A stretch of 64,000 nt of DNA from Micromonospora lupini (GCF_026342015.1 NZ_JAPENL010000003.1:62001-126000), one strand, 5' to 3'. Shown: positions 27,649-36,601, counted from the first letter of the stretch. Translations and numbers: made by a program. Notes: generated by a model not told the origin, from the letters alone.

Positions 27649-29006
27649 GCCGGCACCGCCTTACCGGCGGGGCGCGGCGGACGCGACCGCGGCATGGTCG
27701 TGAGCCGTTCCCGTTCGGCGAGCGCCATGGCGAAGGCGACCGCGAAGAACGCGACAGACAGGTTCTGGTTGGCCATGCCGTAGAACGGGACCTGCACGAG
27801 GCAGACCACAGGCACCACCGCCAGCCACTGCCCGGCCGCCGAGGTCGCCCGCGCGCAGATCACCGCGGCGGCGACGAACCAGGCCAGGAAACACACAAGC
27901 GCCGGTACGCCGTGACTGAACAACACCATCCACAACTGCCCCTGGGTGCCGATCGGCGCGGCAGCGGAGACCGTGTCCACGTTCACCGGCGCGCCGTAGC
28001 CCAGCCACGGCGAGTCCTGCACGCGGCGGATCACCTCGGCGTAGAGCGACAGGCGGTCCGTGTTGGTGTCGCTGGAATCGACCCGCTTACTGATCAGGTC
28101 GGTGATCGGGATGAACAGGGTGGCCAGCGCGCCGATGACGACCACGCCGACGATGGACGCGGCGACCCGGACGTTGCCGCGCAGGCTGGCCCGCACCCCG
28201 AGCACCGCGAGACCGGCGCCCAGGCTGAGGAACATCGCCCGATTCAGCGTCAGGAACGCCGGCGCCAGCGACAGCGGCAACGACGCCAGCAGCGCCCAGC
28301 GGAGCAACCCCCGACGGCGCAGCATCGTGTACGCCACCACGCAGGGCAGGGTCATGGCGTACGCGCTGCCGTAGTTGTTGGTGTACGAGAACGGCGCGGC
28401 CGGCCGGTAGATCGGGTTGAGCGAGCGCTCGCTGTACTCAGCGGTCCTCAGGTGCACCATGTCCCGGATGAACGGGGTACGGGCCACCCCGCTGGGCAGC
28501 AGCACCTCCATCGGGGTGGTCATCCCCAGCCGGGGCACCAGCACCCCGAGCCAGCCCAGCACGACAAGCGCGAACCAGAACGCGCAGAGCGGGGTGAGCA
28601 CCGCCACCAGGTCGGCGCGTTCCCGGGCGGCGACGTAGACGTAGACGGCGACCACAAGCGCGGTCAGGTAGAAGGCCAACCGCAGGGCGAACGTCAGCAG
28701 CGAGGCCGGCGACGGCAGCTGGGTGGCGCTGACGACCACGATGGCCAGGAACAGCAGCCAGATGCCGGACGTCGGTGGCAGCGGCACCCGACCCCGGGTG
28801 AGCAACAACGCGAGCAGCAGCGCGCCGAGCAGCGGCCAGCCCAGGTAGAACGCCCCGAGCGCCCACCAGAGCGGCACCAGCCCGAACATCAACGCCAACG
28901 GCCAGAGCGGCAGCCGGGCGGGGGGTGGGGTCGGTGGCGCCGGCCCGAGGGCGGCGGCGGCCTCGCCGGGTGGCGGCTCGGTCGCCGGGGCACGGGTGAC
29001 CGACAC
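27645..29006 (-). CDS. Wzy-like O-antigen polymerase/ligase family protein
   Basis: 453-residue integral membrane protein with roughly 11 hydrophobic segments and a large extracytoplasmic loop in the middle (RTAEYSERSLNPIYRPAAPF). A second loop containing DTNTDRLSLYAEVIRR and SPWLGYG is typical of the Wzy_C/O-antigen ligase family. Expected to polymerise repeat units outside the membrane. It starts with GTG three bases after the Wzz-like stop. Confidence 0.85.
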   Translation of the reverse strand: MSVTRAPATEPPPGEAAAALGPAPPTPPPARLPLWPLALMFGLVPLWWALGAFYLGWPLLGALLLALLLTRGRVPLPPTSGIWLLFLAIVVVSATQLPSPASLLTFALRLAFYLTALVVAVYVYVAARERADLVAVLTPLCAFWFALVVLGWLGVLVPRLGMTTPMEVLLPSGVARTPFIRDMVHLRTAEYSERSLNPIYRPAAPFSYTNNYGSAYAMTLPCVVAYTMLRRRGLLRWALLASLPLSLAPAFLTLNRAMFLSLGAGLAVLGVRASLRGNVRVAASIVGVVVIGALATLFIPITDLISKRVDSSDTNTDRLSLYAEVIRRVQDSPWLGYGAPVNVDTVSAAAPIGTQGQLWMVLFSHGVPALVCFLAWFVAAAVICARATSAAGQWLAVVPVVCLVQVPFYGMANQNLSVAFFAVAFAMALAERERLTTMPRSRPPRPAGKAVPA

Positions 29007-29009
29007 CTG

Positions 29010-30605
29010 TCAGGCCCGGCCGTTGCGGGTGAGCACGAAGCCCAGCGGGGTGACCCCGGCGGCACGCAGCCGCTCGACGAGCCGCCGCAGGTCGCTCTGC
29101 CGGGTGCGGTCCCGCTCGACCACCACCACCGCGCTGCCCTGCCGGGCCACCGCCACGCCACGCTCGTCGGACTCCGCAGGTGGGGCGTTGAACAGCACCA
29201 GCCCGTGGTCGGCGCCCTGCCGCCAGGTGCCGAAGCGGACGCTGCCCACCCCGACTGTCACCTCTTCGGCCGACGCCGGCCGGCCGTTCTCAGGCGCGGA
29301 CGCCACCCGGGGCAGCGTCAGCGTGGCGTCCGGGTCGGTGGACGGCCGGGCGCCGGGCGGGTGGGGGGAGGGCCGCCGAGGGGCGGGGCCCTCCGCGGTG
29401 GCGCCGGCGGGGCTCGGAGCGCCGGCCGGGCGGGGCTTGGGCACCGGCGGCCGGGACGGGTCGATGGGCAGCCGCCCGCGGTCGGCCAGGACGGCGGCGC
29501 GCAGGCGTTCGGAGCGGCCGCTGTCGTCGGCGACGAAGACCTCCCGGCCGTCGGCGGCGAGCGCCACGGCCAGCCCGGCGGTGAGTGCCGTGGCGTCCTC
29601 CCGGGCGGTGACAAGCGCGACCCGGGTCGGTTGGCGGACCCGCTCGGCGACGGCCATCGCCACGTAGCGGATGTCCGCGTCGACGGCCCGGGGGCTGCCC
29701 CGAAACGCCGGCCGGCGCACCGTGCCGAGCAGCGGCAGGCCGGTGGCGTCCCGACCGTCGCTTACCGAGCGGACCCGCCGGTCGGTCGACTCCCAGGCGT
29801 ACGCCAGCACGACGCCGATCAGCGCGCCGCCGAGCAGGCCGGCGACCAGGTAGAGCGGCCGGTGCCCGGCGGAGGTGGCAAGTGCCCGCTCGGCGGTCTG
29901 CGTGATCCAGCCGGGGTTGACGTCGACCGCGGCGATCTCGGTACGGGAGGAGTTGAGCTGGGTGAGCTGGTTGTTGATTCCGGACAGTTCGGCAAGCGCG
30001 GCGTCACCGGCGGCGGTGCCCTTGGCGCTGCTGACCCGCTTCTGCACGGCGGTCTGCTGGGCGGCGACCTTGGTGATGCTGGCGTCGTAGGAGCGCAGCA
30101 TCTCGGCGCGCTGCTGCTCGTACATGGTGCGCCGCACGTCGAGGTACGCCTGCGCGGCGAGGTTGGCTCCCTGCACCGCCCGCTGCGCGTCGCGCGCCTG
30201 GTAGGTGAAGCGCAGGATCTGCCCGCCGGTGGGGACCTCGACTTCGAGGGCGTTGCGGATCTCGCGCGGCTCGCCGTCGACGGCGTCGGCGAGGCGCTGG
30301 ACCACCTGGGTGCCGGTGGCGAGGCCGCTCTCCACGTTCATGTTGACGGCGCGGTCGGCGCCCGCACCGCTGGGTGTGAAGGCGTCGGTGACCACCGGGC
30401 GGACCGCCACCACAGCGCTCGCGCTCACCGCCGCCGGGACGAGCAGCACGTAGCCGAGGGCGGCGAGCAGGCCGACCAGGGCGACCGCGACCACCAGCCG
30501 CAGCCGGTGCATCGGCACCCGCAGCAGGTCGGTGAGCGTGACGGAACGGGCGGTGCCGGAGGACGGGCTGTCCGTCGGCCAGGAGGCGGGCGTCGCGTCA
30601 GTCAT
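29010..30605 (-). CDS. Wzz-like chain-length protein with degenerate BY-kinase domain
   Basis: 531 residues. The N-terminal part has two membrane spans (about 33-55 and 247-268) flanking an extracytoplasmic coiled region (QQRAEMLRSYDASITKV and following), the Wzz/Wzc architecture. The C-terminal part resembles a bacterial tyrosine kinase but is broken. The Walker A position reads VTAREDATALTAGLAVALA with no GKS/T. The Walker B-like strand is HGLVLFNAPPAES with Asn for Asp, and no Tyr cluster ends the protein. A Pro-rich insert of about 65 residues splits the domain. Likely a non-catalytic co-polymerase. Confidence 0.85.
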   Translation of the reverse strand: MTDATPASWPTDSPSSGTARSVTLTDLLRVPMHRLRLVVAVALVGLLAALGYVLLVPAAVSASAVVAVRPVVTDAFTPSGAGADRAVNMNVESGLATGTQVVQRLADAVDGEPREIRNALEVEVPTGGQILRFTYQARDAQRAVQGANLAAQAYLDVRRTMYEQQRAEMLRSYDASITKVAAQQTAVQKRVSSAKGTAAGDAALAELSGINNQLTQLNSSRTEIAAVDVNPGWITQTAERALATSAGHRPLYLVAGLLGGALIGVVLAYAWESTDRRVRSVSDGRDATGLPLLGTVRRPAFRGSPRAVDADIRYVAMAVAERVRQPTRVALVTAREDATALTAGLAVALAADGREVFVADDSGRSERLRAAVLADRGRLPIDPSRPPVPKPRPAGAPSPAGATAEGPAPRRPSPHPPGARPSTDPDATLTLPRVASAPENGRPASAEEVTVGVGSVRFGTWRQGADHGLVLFNAPPAESDERGVAVARQGSAVVVVERDRTRQSDLRRLVERLRAAGVTPLGFVLTRNGRA

Positions 30606-31149
30606 GGAACTTCTTCACCGTCTGTTGAGGATTGCCGACGACGACGACGCCCGGCGGCACGTCGGTGCGCACCACAGTCGCCGCGCCCACGACGCTGTCC
30701 CGGCCGACGCGGACCCCCTTGAGGACGAGGGCGTGCGCGCCGATCCACACGTTCTCCTCGAGGACGATCGGGGCACGCGTGGCCGGGCCGGGTGGGGCGT
30801 GCCGCTGCTCGGGCGGCAGGTTGTGGAAGTCGTTGTCGAGAAGCTCGCAATCGGACAGCAGGCACCGGTCTCCCACAGTCACCGACGTCCAGGTGCCGAT
30901 CCAGGTGGCGTTGAGCAGACAGTCGGCGCCGATGCGTACCTCGCCGGGGCCGGCGAAGCGGACCAGTTTGTTGAGCCGGCTCCGGTCGCCGATGCTGACC
31001 CGTACGCCCCGGCGCAGCCGGATCCGGCCTCGGATCTCCACGTCCCGGCCGAGCGTGAGCCGCCGGTAGCGCAGCCTGTACCAGGCGCGTTTGAGCGCGA
31101 AGACCAGGTGCACGGCGCGTTTCGCGCGGATGCCAGCAGCGCCGACCAA
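30598..31149 (-). CDS. Left-handed beta-helix acyltransferase
   Basis: 183-residue hexapeptide-repeat (LbH) acetyltransferase of the WcaF/maltose acetyltransferase-like type. It has multiple turns such as VRIGADCLLNATWIG and VWIGAHALVLKGVRVG, with a catalytic-type His in LLDNDFHNL, ending VVVGNPQQTVKKF. First gene of the polysaccharide operon. It probably starts with TTG at 31149 preceded by GGGGGAGGG; a later GTG within VHLVF is the alternative. Its stop overlaps the Wzz-like start by eight bases. Confidence 0.88.
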   Translation of the reverse strand: MVGAAGIRAKRAVHLVFALKRAWYRLRYRRLTLGRDVEIRGRIRLRRGVRVSIGDRSRLNKLVRFAGPGEVRIGADCLLNATWIGTWTSVTVGDRCLLSDCELLDNDFHNLPPEQRHAPPGPATRAPIVLEENVWIGAHALVLKGVRVGRDSVVGAATVVRTDVPPGVVVVGNPQQTVKKFHD

Positions 31150-31200
31150 CGACCCTCCCCCACATCGTGGGGTCGGCGGCGGTGGTCCCGCCGCCGACCC
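31145..31200 (-). promoter_or_regulatory. Two mutually exclusive hairpins ahead of the polysaccharide operon
   Basis: GGGTCGGCGGCGG (31170-31182) pairs perfectly with CCGCCGCCGACCC (31188-31200), a 13-base stem with a five-base loop. On the minus strand the distal arm is followed by CACGATGTGGGGGAGGGTCG. In that stretch CCCCAC/GTGGGG and CGACCC/GGGTCG can pair and would hide the GGGGGAGGG ribosome site of the first gene. The second fold needs bases used by the first. It could be only the terminator of the propeller gene; control is an inference. Confidence 0.5.
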
Positions 31201-31243
31201 AACGTGAACAATCTACCGACGCTCCGTTACGAACGGTGGACCG

Positions 31244-33238
31244 TTACTGCACCGAGAAGAACAGCGAGGGGGTGGACCAGGACAACTCGGGCGTCGCGGT
31301 GGCGATGACCGTCGCCGTGGTGCCGTCGACCACTGCGGTCGGCGCGGCCGTCGGGTCGAACGGCGTACTGCGCAGCGTGCCGTCGGTGGCACCGTAGACG
31401 ATCCGACCGCCGACCCAGGCCATGCCGCGCACACCCGACCAGGTGACACCTGTGGTGGGCAGCGCGAACTCGGTGGCGCCCAGATAGCTGCCGTCGATCT
31501 CGAAGTAGCGGTAGTAGAGGTTGTTGGCGCCGGTGCGGGTGTAGTAAAGCCGACCGTCGAGATAGAAGGCGCCGGTCAGCAGCGCCGGGTTGAACCAGTC
31601 GTTGTAACCGGACGCCTCCCACGGCGATCCGATCGCGCCGCCGTTGAACAGCGAGATGTCGATCCGGCTGCCGGTGGGCGTGCCGGCGACTGTGTGCGCC
31701 CAGTAGATCCGGTCGTCGACCCGCCAGGTCGCGCCCGCCGCCGTGTACGCGGGCTGGCTGGTCGCGGTCGCGGTGCCCAGCGCGGCGCCGTCGAACGGCA
31801 CCTTGGTCACGGCGCCCGGGGCGGTGGCCACGTAGAGGTTGCCAGTGGTCGCCGACGGCGGGTTCTTCGCGGTGAACGTGCGCCCGCCGGCGAGCGGGAA
31901 CATGCCGAGCCGCCCGTGGTACTCCTCGCCCATGCCGTCGGAGTTGTGCCCGAAGTAGAGGCCGTCCGAGCCGCGCCAGAGCACCGGCACCGCGGAGCCC
32001 CAGGCGGTGGTGCCGGCGGGCATCGAGGCGCTGCCGCTGCGGCGCGGGTTCCAGTTCACCGGCAGGCCGGTGGCCGGGGTGACCGCGCCGATGCCGAGCC
32101 TGTCGATCGCGCCGTTGCCGGCGGTGTCGCTGGCGTTCGGGTTGTTCAGCCACCGGAAGTGCCCGCCGAGGTAGATGACGTTGTCGGCCACCTCGACAGA
32201 GGTGATGGTGTCGTTACCGGTGAAGTCGATCCAGGTGGCGAGCTGGCCGGCGCCCCGGGCCGGGGTCTCGAAACGGGCCAGGGCGTCGCAGTAGGCGGTC
32301 GGCCAACCGCCGCCGCCGTTGGAGCCGACCACGAACCAGTTGCCGTCCTCACCGAACCGCACGTCCTGCACGTAGTGCACGAACGTGGCCGGGGCCGCGC
32401 ACGGCGGCACGTACTTGTCGGTGCTCCAGTCCAGCACCGTCGGGGTGCCGGTGAGGTCGACGAGCGCGATCTGGTTGCGCGGCAGGTCGTTGACGAGCGT
32501 GAAGTTGCCGCCCAGCACCAGGGTGTGGCCGTCCGGCGTGACGTCGATCGTCCACACGTACGACGTGGTGCTGTTCCGCCCCACTGTGGCGTCGACGGCG
32601 AACGTCGGGTCGATCGCGCCGGTCGTCGCGTTGAGCCGGGCGAGACCGGCGTGCGCGGTGCCGTTGAGCCAGTTGAACGCGCCGGCCACGTAGAGCGAGT
32701 TGCCCGACAGCACCAGGTCGCGGACGGTGCCGCCGTCGGAGCGCCCGACCCAGCTGTCGATTGTCGCGCCGGTCGCGGGGTTCAACGCGACCAGGTTCTT
32801 GCGGGAGACGCCGTTGACGTTCTTGAAGGCGCCGCCGACGACGAGCGTGCCGCCGGGGCCGGCGAGCAACGTGTTGACCGCGCCGTCGAGCACCGGCAGG
32901 AAGGTCGTGGACATGGTGCCGGTGGTGCGGTCGTACGCGAAGAGGTAGCGCTGCGTGATCCACGGGGAGCTGGCGGTCTGCCGGAGCTGGGTGAAGCTGC
33001 CGCCGACGAAGACGGTGTTGCCGACCTGCGCGAAGGCGCGGGTCTCACCGTCGCGGGCGTGCGGGGTCGTGTCGCTGGGATTTCCGGACACCAGGGTCGC
33101 GGTCTCGGGGACCGGCACCACCGCCGCCGAGGACACCGAGGGCACGCTGAGCACCGCGGCGACGGTCGCCAGGGCGACCACCCCCGCCCGAGTACGACGT
33201 CGTCCTGACAACCGCCACAAGTGCGAGAGTTTGGGCAC
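31244..33238 (-). CDS. Secreted delta-60-repeat beta-propeller protein
   Basis: 664 residues with an Arg-rich N-region and a hydrophobic signal segment (VVALATVAAVLSVPSVSSAA, cleavage likely soon after). The exported part has at least five delta-60-type blades: NTVFVGGSFTQL, TLVVGGAFKNVNG, SLYVAGAFNWLNG, TLVLGGNFTLVND and VIYLGGHFRWLNN, each followed by a 'LNATTG'-like strand. The C-terminal third is less regular. No catalytic motif is seen; a binding or scaffold role at the cell surface is plausible. The GTG at 33238 (MPKLSHLW) has GGAGGCGCAGC upstream. Confidence 0.85.
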   Translation of the reverse strand: MPKLSHLWRLSGRRRTRAGVVALATVAAVLSVPSVSSAAVVPVPETATLVSGNPSDTTPHARDGETRAFAQVGNTVFVGGSFTQLRQTASSPWITQRYLFAYDRTTGTMSTTFLPVLDGAVNTLLAGPGGTLVVGGAFKNVNGVSRKNLVALNPATGATIDSWVGRSDGGTVRDLVLSGNSLYVAGAFNWLNGTAHAGLARLNATTGAIDPTFAVDATVGRNSTTSYVWTIDVTPDGHTLVLGGNFTLVNDLPRNQIALVDLTGTPTVLDWSTDKYVPPCAAPATFVHYVQDVRFGEDGNWFVVGSNGGGGWPTAYCDALARFETPARGAGQLATWIDFTGNDTITSVEVADNVIYLGGHFRWLNNPNASDTAGNGAIDRLGIGAVTPATGLPVNWNPRRSGSASMPAGTTAWGSAVPVLWRGSDGLYFGHNSDGMGEEYHGRLGMFPLAGGRTFTAKNPPSATTGNLYVATAPGAVTKVPFDGAALGTATATSQPAYTAAGATWRVDDRIYWAHTVAGTPTGSRIDISLFNGGAIGSPWEASGYNDWFNPALLTGAFYLDGRLYYTRTGANNLYYRYFEIDGSYLGATEFALPTTGVTWSGVRGMAWVGGRIVYGATDGTLRSTPFDPTAAPTAVVDGTTATVIATATPELSWSTPSLFFSVQ

Positions 33239-33406
33239 GCTGCGCCTCCAAGATGGATGAGAACCCGAGGTAGCGTGCCTCGCCCAGCCTGGTAGGCGCA
33301 TCCGCCGATTGGGCGGTGCATGAATCTGCTAGCCGACAGAACGCCGGAGGATCAGCCAGCGAACTCCCGATGAACGGTGTCGGCGTTCACGATGTCGTCA
33401 TCTCGT

Positions 33407-35113
33407 TCAGCGGCTCCCTCCGGTGGGCTGCCGCAGGTACGCGTCCTTGCCGGCCTGCGTGAAGCCGGCCACTGCGGACGCGTCGTGGTTCATCGTCATG
33501 TCACAGGTCGCCGTGCGGGTGGTCATGCCCGGCGAATTGAAGTAGATGGCTGCCTTGATCTTCGGGTGAGCCTTCAGGGCCGCCGGGAACTCCTGGAACC
33601 AGCGCTGCTTGGCTCCCTTGTCGGCGGAGTTGAAGTTCGTGCCGAACTCGGCGAGCATCCGCGGCTTGCCGGCCCCGATGCCGTTCTCGTCGAGCCACCG
33701 GTAGAAGCCGTCCACAGTCGTGCTCGGGCTCTTCCACACGGTGCTGCCGTTGCAGACGTGGAAGTTGTACGGGTCATAGGCCACCCAGTCGACGTACCGG
33801 TCGCCGGGGTACAGGCCGGCGTACCGGGAGTAGTGCCCGGACCAGCCCATCATCGTCCACACCCAGACCGCGTTGTCCGCGCCGGCCTTGGCGAACCGCT
33901 CGTACACGTACTTCCAGGCGCGGACGAAGTCGGCGTCGCTGCCCTTGTTCGGCTCGTCCTCCGGCTCGTGGTCGAAGCCCAGGAACACCGGCACCTTGGC
34001 GGCCCGGATGCGGCCGGCGACCGCGTCGATCGTGGCGTCCTGCCGGCCACTGTAGACATCGGACCACTTCAGCGTCGTACCGGCGGAGAAGTCGCGCGAC
34101 TCCCAGGCGAAGAACATCAGCCGCCCCTCGCGCATCTGCTGCGACTCGTACGCGTCGGGGAAGGCGCCGTTGCTGCCGGCGTTGGAGAAGTCGTGGTAGC
34201 GGTGCACGATGTCGAACTTGCGCCCGACCTGCGCCTCGACGTTCGCGATGGCCTTGCCGTGGTCCCAGCCACTGCCCGCGTTGGCGGGTGAGTACATCCC
34301 CCACCAGGCGCCGCAGGAGGGGACGAGTGTGTCCGACACCTGGCCGCACTTGCCGGACGGAAGTTCCGGGCTACCCGTGGGCGTGGGCGTGCGGGACGGC
34401 GCGACCGTCGGCGTGGGCTTGGGCGCGGCGGTGGTCGGCGGCGCGCTCGGCGAGGGCGGCGGCGTCGGACGGGTCGTCGGCGTCGACGACGGCGGGGTGC
34501 CGAGGTCGTAGCTGATCACCAGGCTGGGCCGCAGGTCCGGGTTGCGGTTCTCGACCGACCCCCAGTAGACGCGTGTCTCGAGGCCGGTCTGGGCGAGCGA
34601 CACCGTCCAGGTGCCGTTGCCGGTGACCAGCTTGGAGACGTCCCACTCGTTGACGCCCTTGGCCACGCCGGTCACGGTGTCCAGCGCGGCCCCCGCCGTC
34701 GCCGGGGTCGGGCGCGTCTCGCGGGCGCTCAACGCCGAGGCGTGCGCCGTCACCGTGGCGGCGAACTGCTGCCAGGCGTGCATACGCAACGTCGCCCGGA
34801 CGTTGACGGCGGCGGCCGGAACTGTGGTCACGGCGAACTCGACGACCGCCTCCCGGCCACCACGCGGGTTGCCGTCGCAACGCGCCGGGCAGGTCGCCAG
34901 GGTCGTCTTGGTGGCGTTGTCGCCGTCCTGGGTCACCACCGTCGCGGTGGTGTCGGCCACCGCGCGGATCGACAGATCGTCGCTGGCCAGCAGCGGCATC
35001 ATGGTGGCCACGATGCCGGCCACCACCGCACCCCCGACCACGCCGATCGCGATCGCCTTGCGCCGGGGACCGTTGCGGAGCCGGGTGATGCGGTGCAGTC
35101 CATGCCTGGTCAA
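33407..35113 (-). CDS. Secreted GH26-family glycoside hydrolase with N-terminal beta-sandwich domain
   Basis: 568 residues: a signal-anchor segment (AIAIGVVGGAVVAGIVATMM), then a DNRLRE/CBM-like beta-sandwich to about 205 (VRATLRMHAWQQ, VYWGSVENRNPDLRPSLVI). A Pro/Thr/Ser linker of about 50 residues follows, then a GH26 catalytic barrel. The acid/base Glu is in VFLGFDHEPED (about 382) and the nucleophile in MLAEFGTNF (about 489). GH26 enzymes cut beta-mannans and related glycans. A TTG start with GGGAG upstream fits best. Probably trims or releases the glycan encoded next door, or digests environmental mannan. Confidence 0.85.
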   Translation of the reverse strand: MTRHGLHRITRLRNGPRRKAIAIGVVGGAVVAGIVATMMPLLASDDLSIRAVADTTATVVTQDGDNATKTTLATCPARCDGNPRGGREAVVEFAVTTVPAAAVNVRATLRMHAWQQFAATVTAHASALSARETRPTPATAGAALDTVTGVAKGVNEWDVSKLVTGNGTWTVSLAQTGLETRVYWGSVENRNPDLRPSLVISYDLGTPPSSTPTTRPTPPPSPSAPPTTAAPKPTPTVAPSRTPTPTGSPELPSGKCGQVSDTLVPSCGAWWGMYSPANAGSGWDHGKAIANVEAQVGRKFDIVHRYHDFSNAGSNGAFPDAYESQQMREGRLMFFAWESRDFSAGTTLKWSDVYSGRQDATIDAVAGRIRAAKVPVFLGFDHEPEDEPNKGSDADFVRAWKYVYERFAKAGADNAVWVWTMMGWSGHYSRYAGLYPGDRYVDWVAYDPYNFHVCNGSTVWKSPSTTVDGFYRWLDENGIGAGKPRMLAEFGTNFNSADKGAKQRWFQEFPAALKAHPKIKAAIYFNSPGMTTRTATCDMTMNHDASAVAGFTQAGKDAYLRQPTGGSR

Positions 35114-35287
35114 GGAGAACTCCCTGTGTCTGCTGCGATAACCGTGAGCAGCGTATCGACGACCAGGGCATGTCGCGGGCAGGACAGTTTCCCGTAAGCG
35201 CGTCTTAACCGTCAGCTAAGGAAGGCCCACAGCGGAGACTTCAGCGTGGTCAGACGCCGATGGGTCGTCGAACGCACCGCCTGGTCG

Positions 35288-35629
35288 TCAGCTACGGCGT
35301 TGCAGGAGTCCAGCGACCAGGAAGGTCACGCACGGGACGAGGAGCAGCGCCAGCGCGTAGAGCGGCACCGAAAGGTCGAAGGTGAGGTACAGGGCCACTC
35401 CCACCAGCCACAGCGCCGTGGCCAAGCCGCCAAGCAGCAGATGCTGCCTGCCACCGTCGTGCGGCCGCACCACACCCGAGCGGCCCTTCCGCCACAGCTG
35501 GACGACCACGACAGCAGCCACGATGGCAATGACTGCCACAAAGGGCCAACCAAGTGAGCCGTACCCGAGCGCGGCGACCAGCACCAGCACGCTGAGGGCA
35601 CCGATGGCGAGAAGCATCAGGACGGACAT
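35288..35629 (-). CDS. Small integral membrane protein, unknown function
   Basis: 113 residues with four hydrophobic segments (starting MSVLMLLAIGALSVLVLVAA) and a basic loop (QLWRKGRSGVVRPHDGGRQH). No family is recognised. The ATG at 35629 is preferred to a TTG one codon upstream. It begins 21 bases after the aroE stop, so it may be co-transcribed with aroE and marks the boundary of the accessory region. Confidence 0.65.
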   Translation of the reverse strand: MSVLMLLAIGALSVLVLVAALGYGSLGWPFVAVIAIVAAVVVVQLWRKGRSGVVRPHDGGRQHLLLGGLATALWLVGVALYLTFDLSVPLYALALLLVPCVTFLVAGLLQRRS

Positions 35630-35650
35630 CAAGACCCCCGGCGAAAGGCG

Positions 35651-36487
35651 TCAGGCGACGGGTGCGGCCGCCAGCGCGGCGGCCATCGCCGCCCTCGGCG
35701 CGACCACGCCGGTGAACTGCTCGAACTGCCCGACCGCCTGGGCGAGCAGCAGGTCCAATCCGGACACCACCCGCAGGCCGGCCCCGAGGGCGGCCGCGGC
35801 CATCGGCGTGGGCCACGGATCGTAGAGCGCGTCGAAGAACACCGCCCCCGACCGCCAGGTCACGGCACCGGCCAGTGGATCGGCGACCCCCTTCGGCACA
35901 GTGGAGACGACCACGTCGGCGGCCGCGAGATGCCGAGGCGCGTCCGCCCAGGCGCCAACAGTCAGCGCGATGCCCAGCGCGGCCGCCACCGGACGCAGCT
36001 CGTCGACCGCCTCCGGCCGGCGGGCCACCACGCTTACCGACGAGCAGGCCAGCCGCGCGGCGGCGGCGAGCGCGGCGCGAGCCGTTCCCCCCGCGCCGAG
36101 GACTGTCAGGGCGGCGCCGGGCACCACTCCGGCCCCGGTGAGCACCTCGACCATGCCGCCGACGTCGGTGTTGTCCGCGTACCAGGAGCCGTCCGGTCGG
36201 CGTACCAACGTGTTGGCCGCGCCGACGGCGACGGCGACCGGCGACGCGGCGTCGGCCACGGCGAGCGCCGCCTCCTTGCCCGGCATGGTCACCGACAGCC
36301 CGGCCCACTCCGGGCCCAGGCCGGCGACCAGGGCCGGCAGCTCCGCTGCCGCGCACTCGATCCGGGTGTACGACCAGCCGGCGAGCCCGGCGGCGGCGTA
36401 GCCGGCGGTGTGGATCACCGGGGACAGCGAGTGCGCGATGGGTTTGCCCAGCACCGCGGCCCGACGGGCCACCACGGTCCGCGTCAT
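35651..36487 (-). CDS. aroE: Shikimate dehydrogenase
   Basis: NADPH-dependent reduction of 3-dehydroshikimate. The 278-residue enzyme shows LGKPIAHSLSPVIHTAGY for substrate binding, the catalytic Lys in SVTMPGKEAAL and Asp in ADNTDVGGM. TVLGAGGTARAALAA and a C-terminal GLDLLLAQAVGQFEQFTG are also present. The ATG at 36487 with GGGGGG upstream is chosen over a longer frame. In many actinobacteria aroE follows mltG and precedes aroC; here it is cut off from both by inserted genes. Confidence 0.95.
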   Translation of the reverse strand: MTRTVVARRAAVLGKPIAHSLSPVIHTAGYAAAGLAGWSYTRIECAAAELPALVAGLGPEWAGLSVTMPGKEAALAVADAASPVAVAVGAANTLVRRPDGSWYADNTDVGGMVEVLTGAGVVPGAALTVLGAGGTARAALAAAARLACSSVSVVARRPEAVDELRPVAAALGIALTVGAWADAPRHLAAADVVVSTVPKGVADPLAGAVTWRSGAVFFDALYDPWPTPMAAAALGAGLRVVSGLDLLLAQAVGQFEQFTGVVAPRAAMAAALAAAPVA

Positions 36488-36575
36488 GTCCGCCCCCCGT
36501 ACACGTCGCCTCGACCCTACCCACCGCACCGACCGCCGCACCACCCTTCGTCGACCGCGCCGACGGTTTTTCGCT

Positions 36576-36601
36576 TGACGTTTCATCGACGCCGATGAAA
36601 G
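36576..36601 (+). promoter_or_regulatory. Putative -35 box and operator-like palindrome upstream of the PG-binding gene
   Basis: TTTCATCG-ACGC-CGATGAAA (36582-36601) is a perfect inverted repeat directly after TTGACG (36576-36581), 41 bases upstream of the start codon at 36642. A clear -10 box is not seen. The overlap with a -35-like hexamer suggests a regulator site. Confidence 0.45.

Noticed and set aside
27534..30722. A 1062-codon plus-strand open frame opposite the flippase, polymerase and Wzz genes
   Set aside because: Sequence is rich in Arg, Gln and His with no domain and spans several real minus-strand genes.
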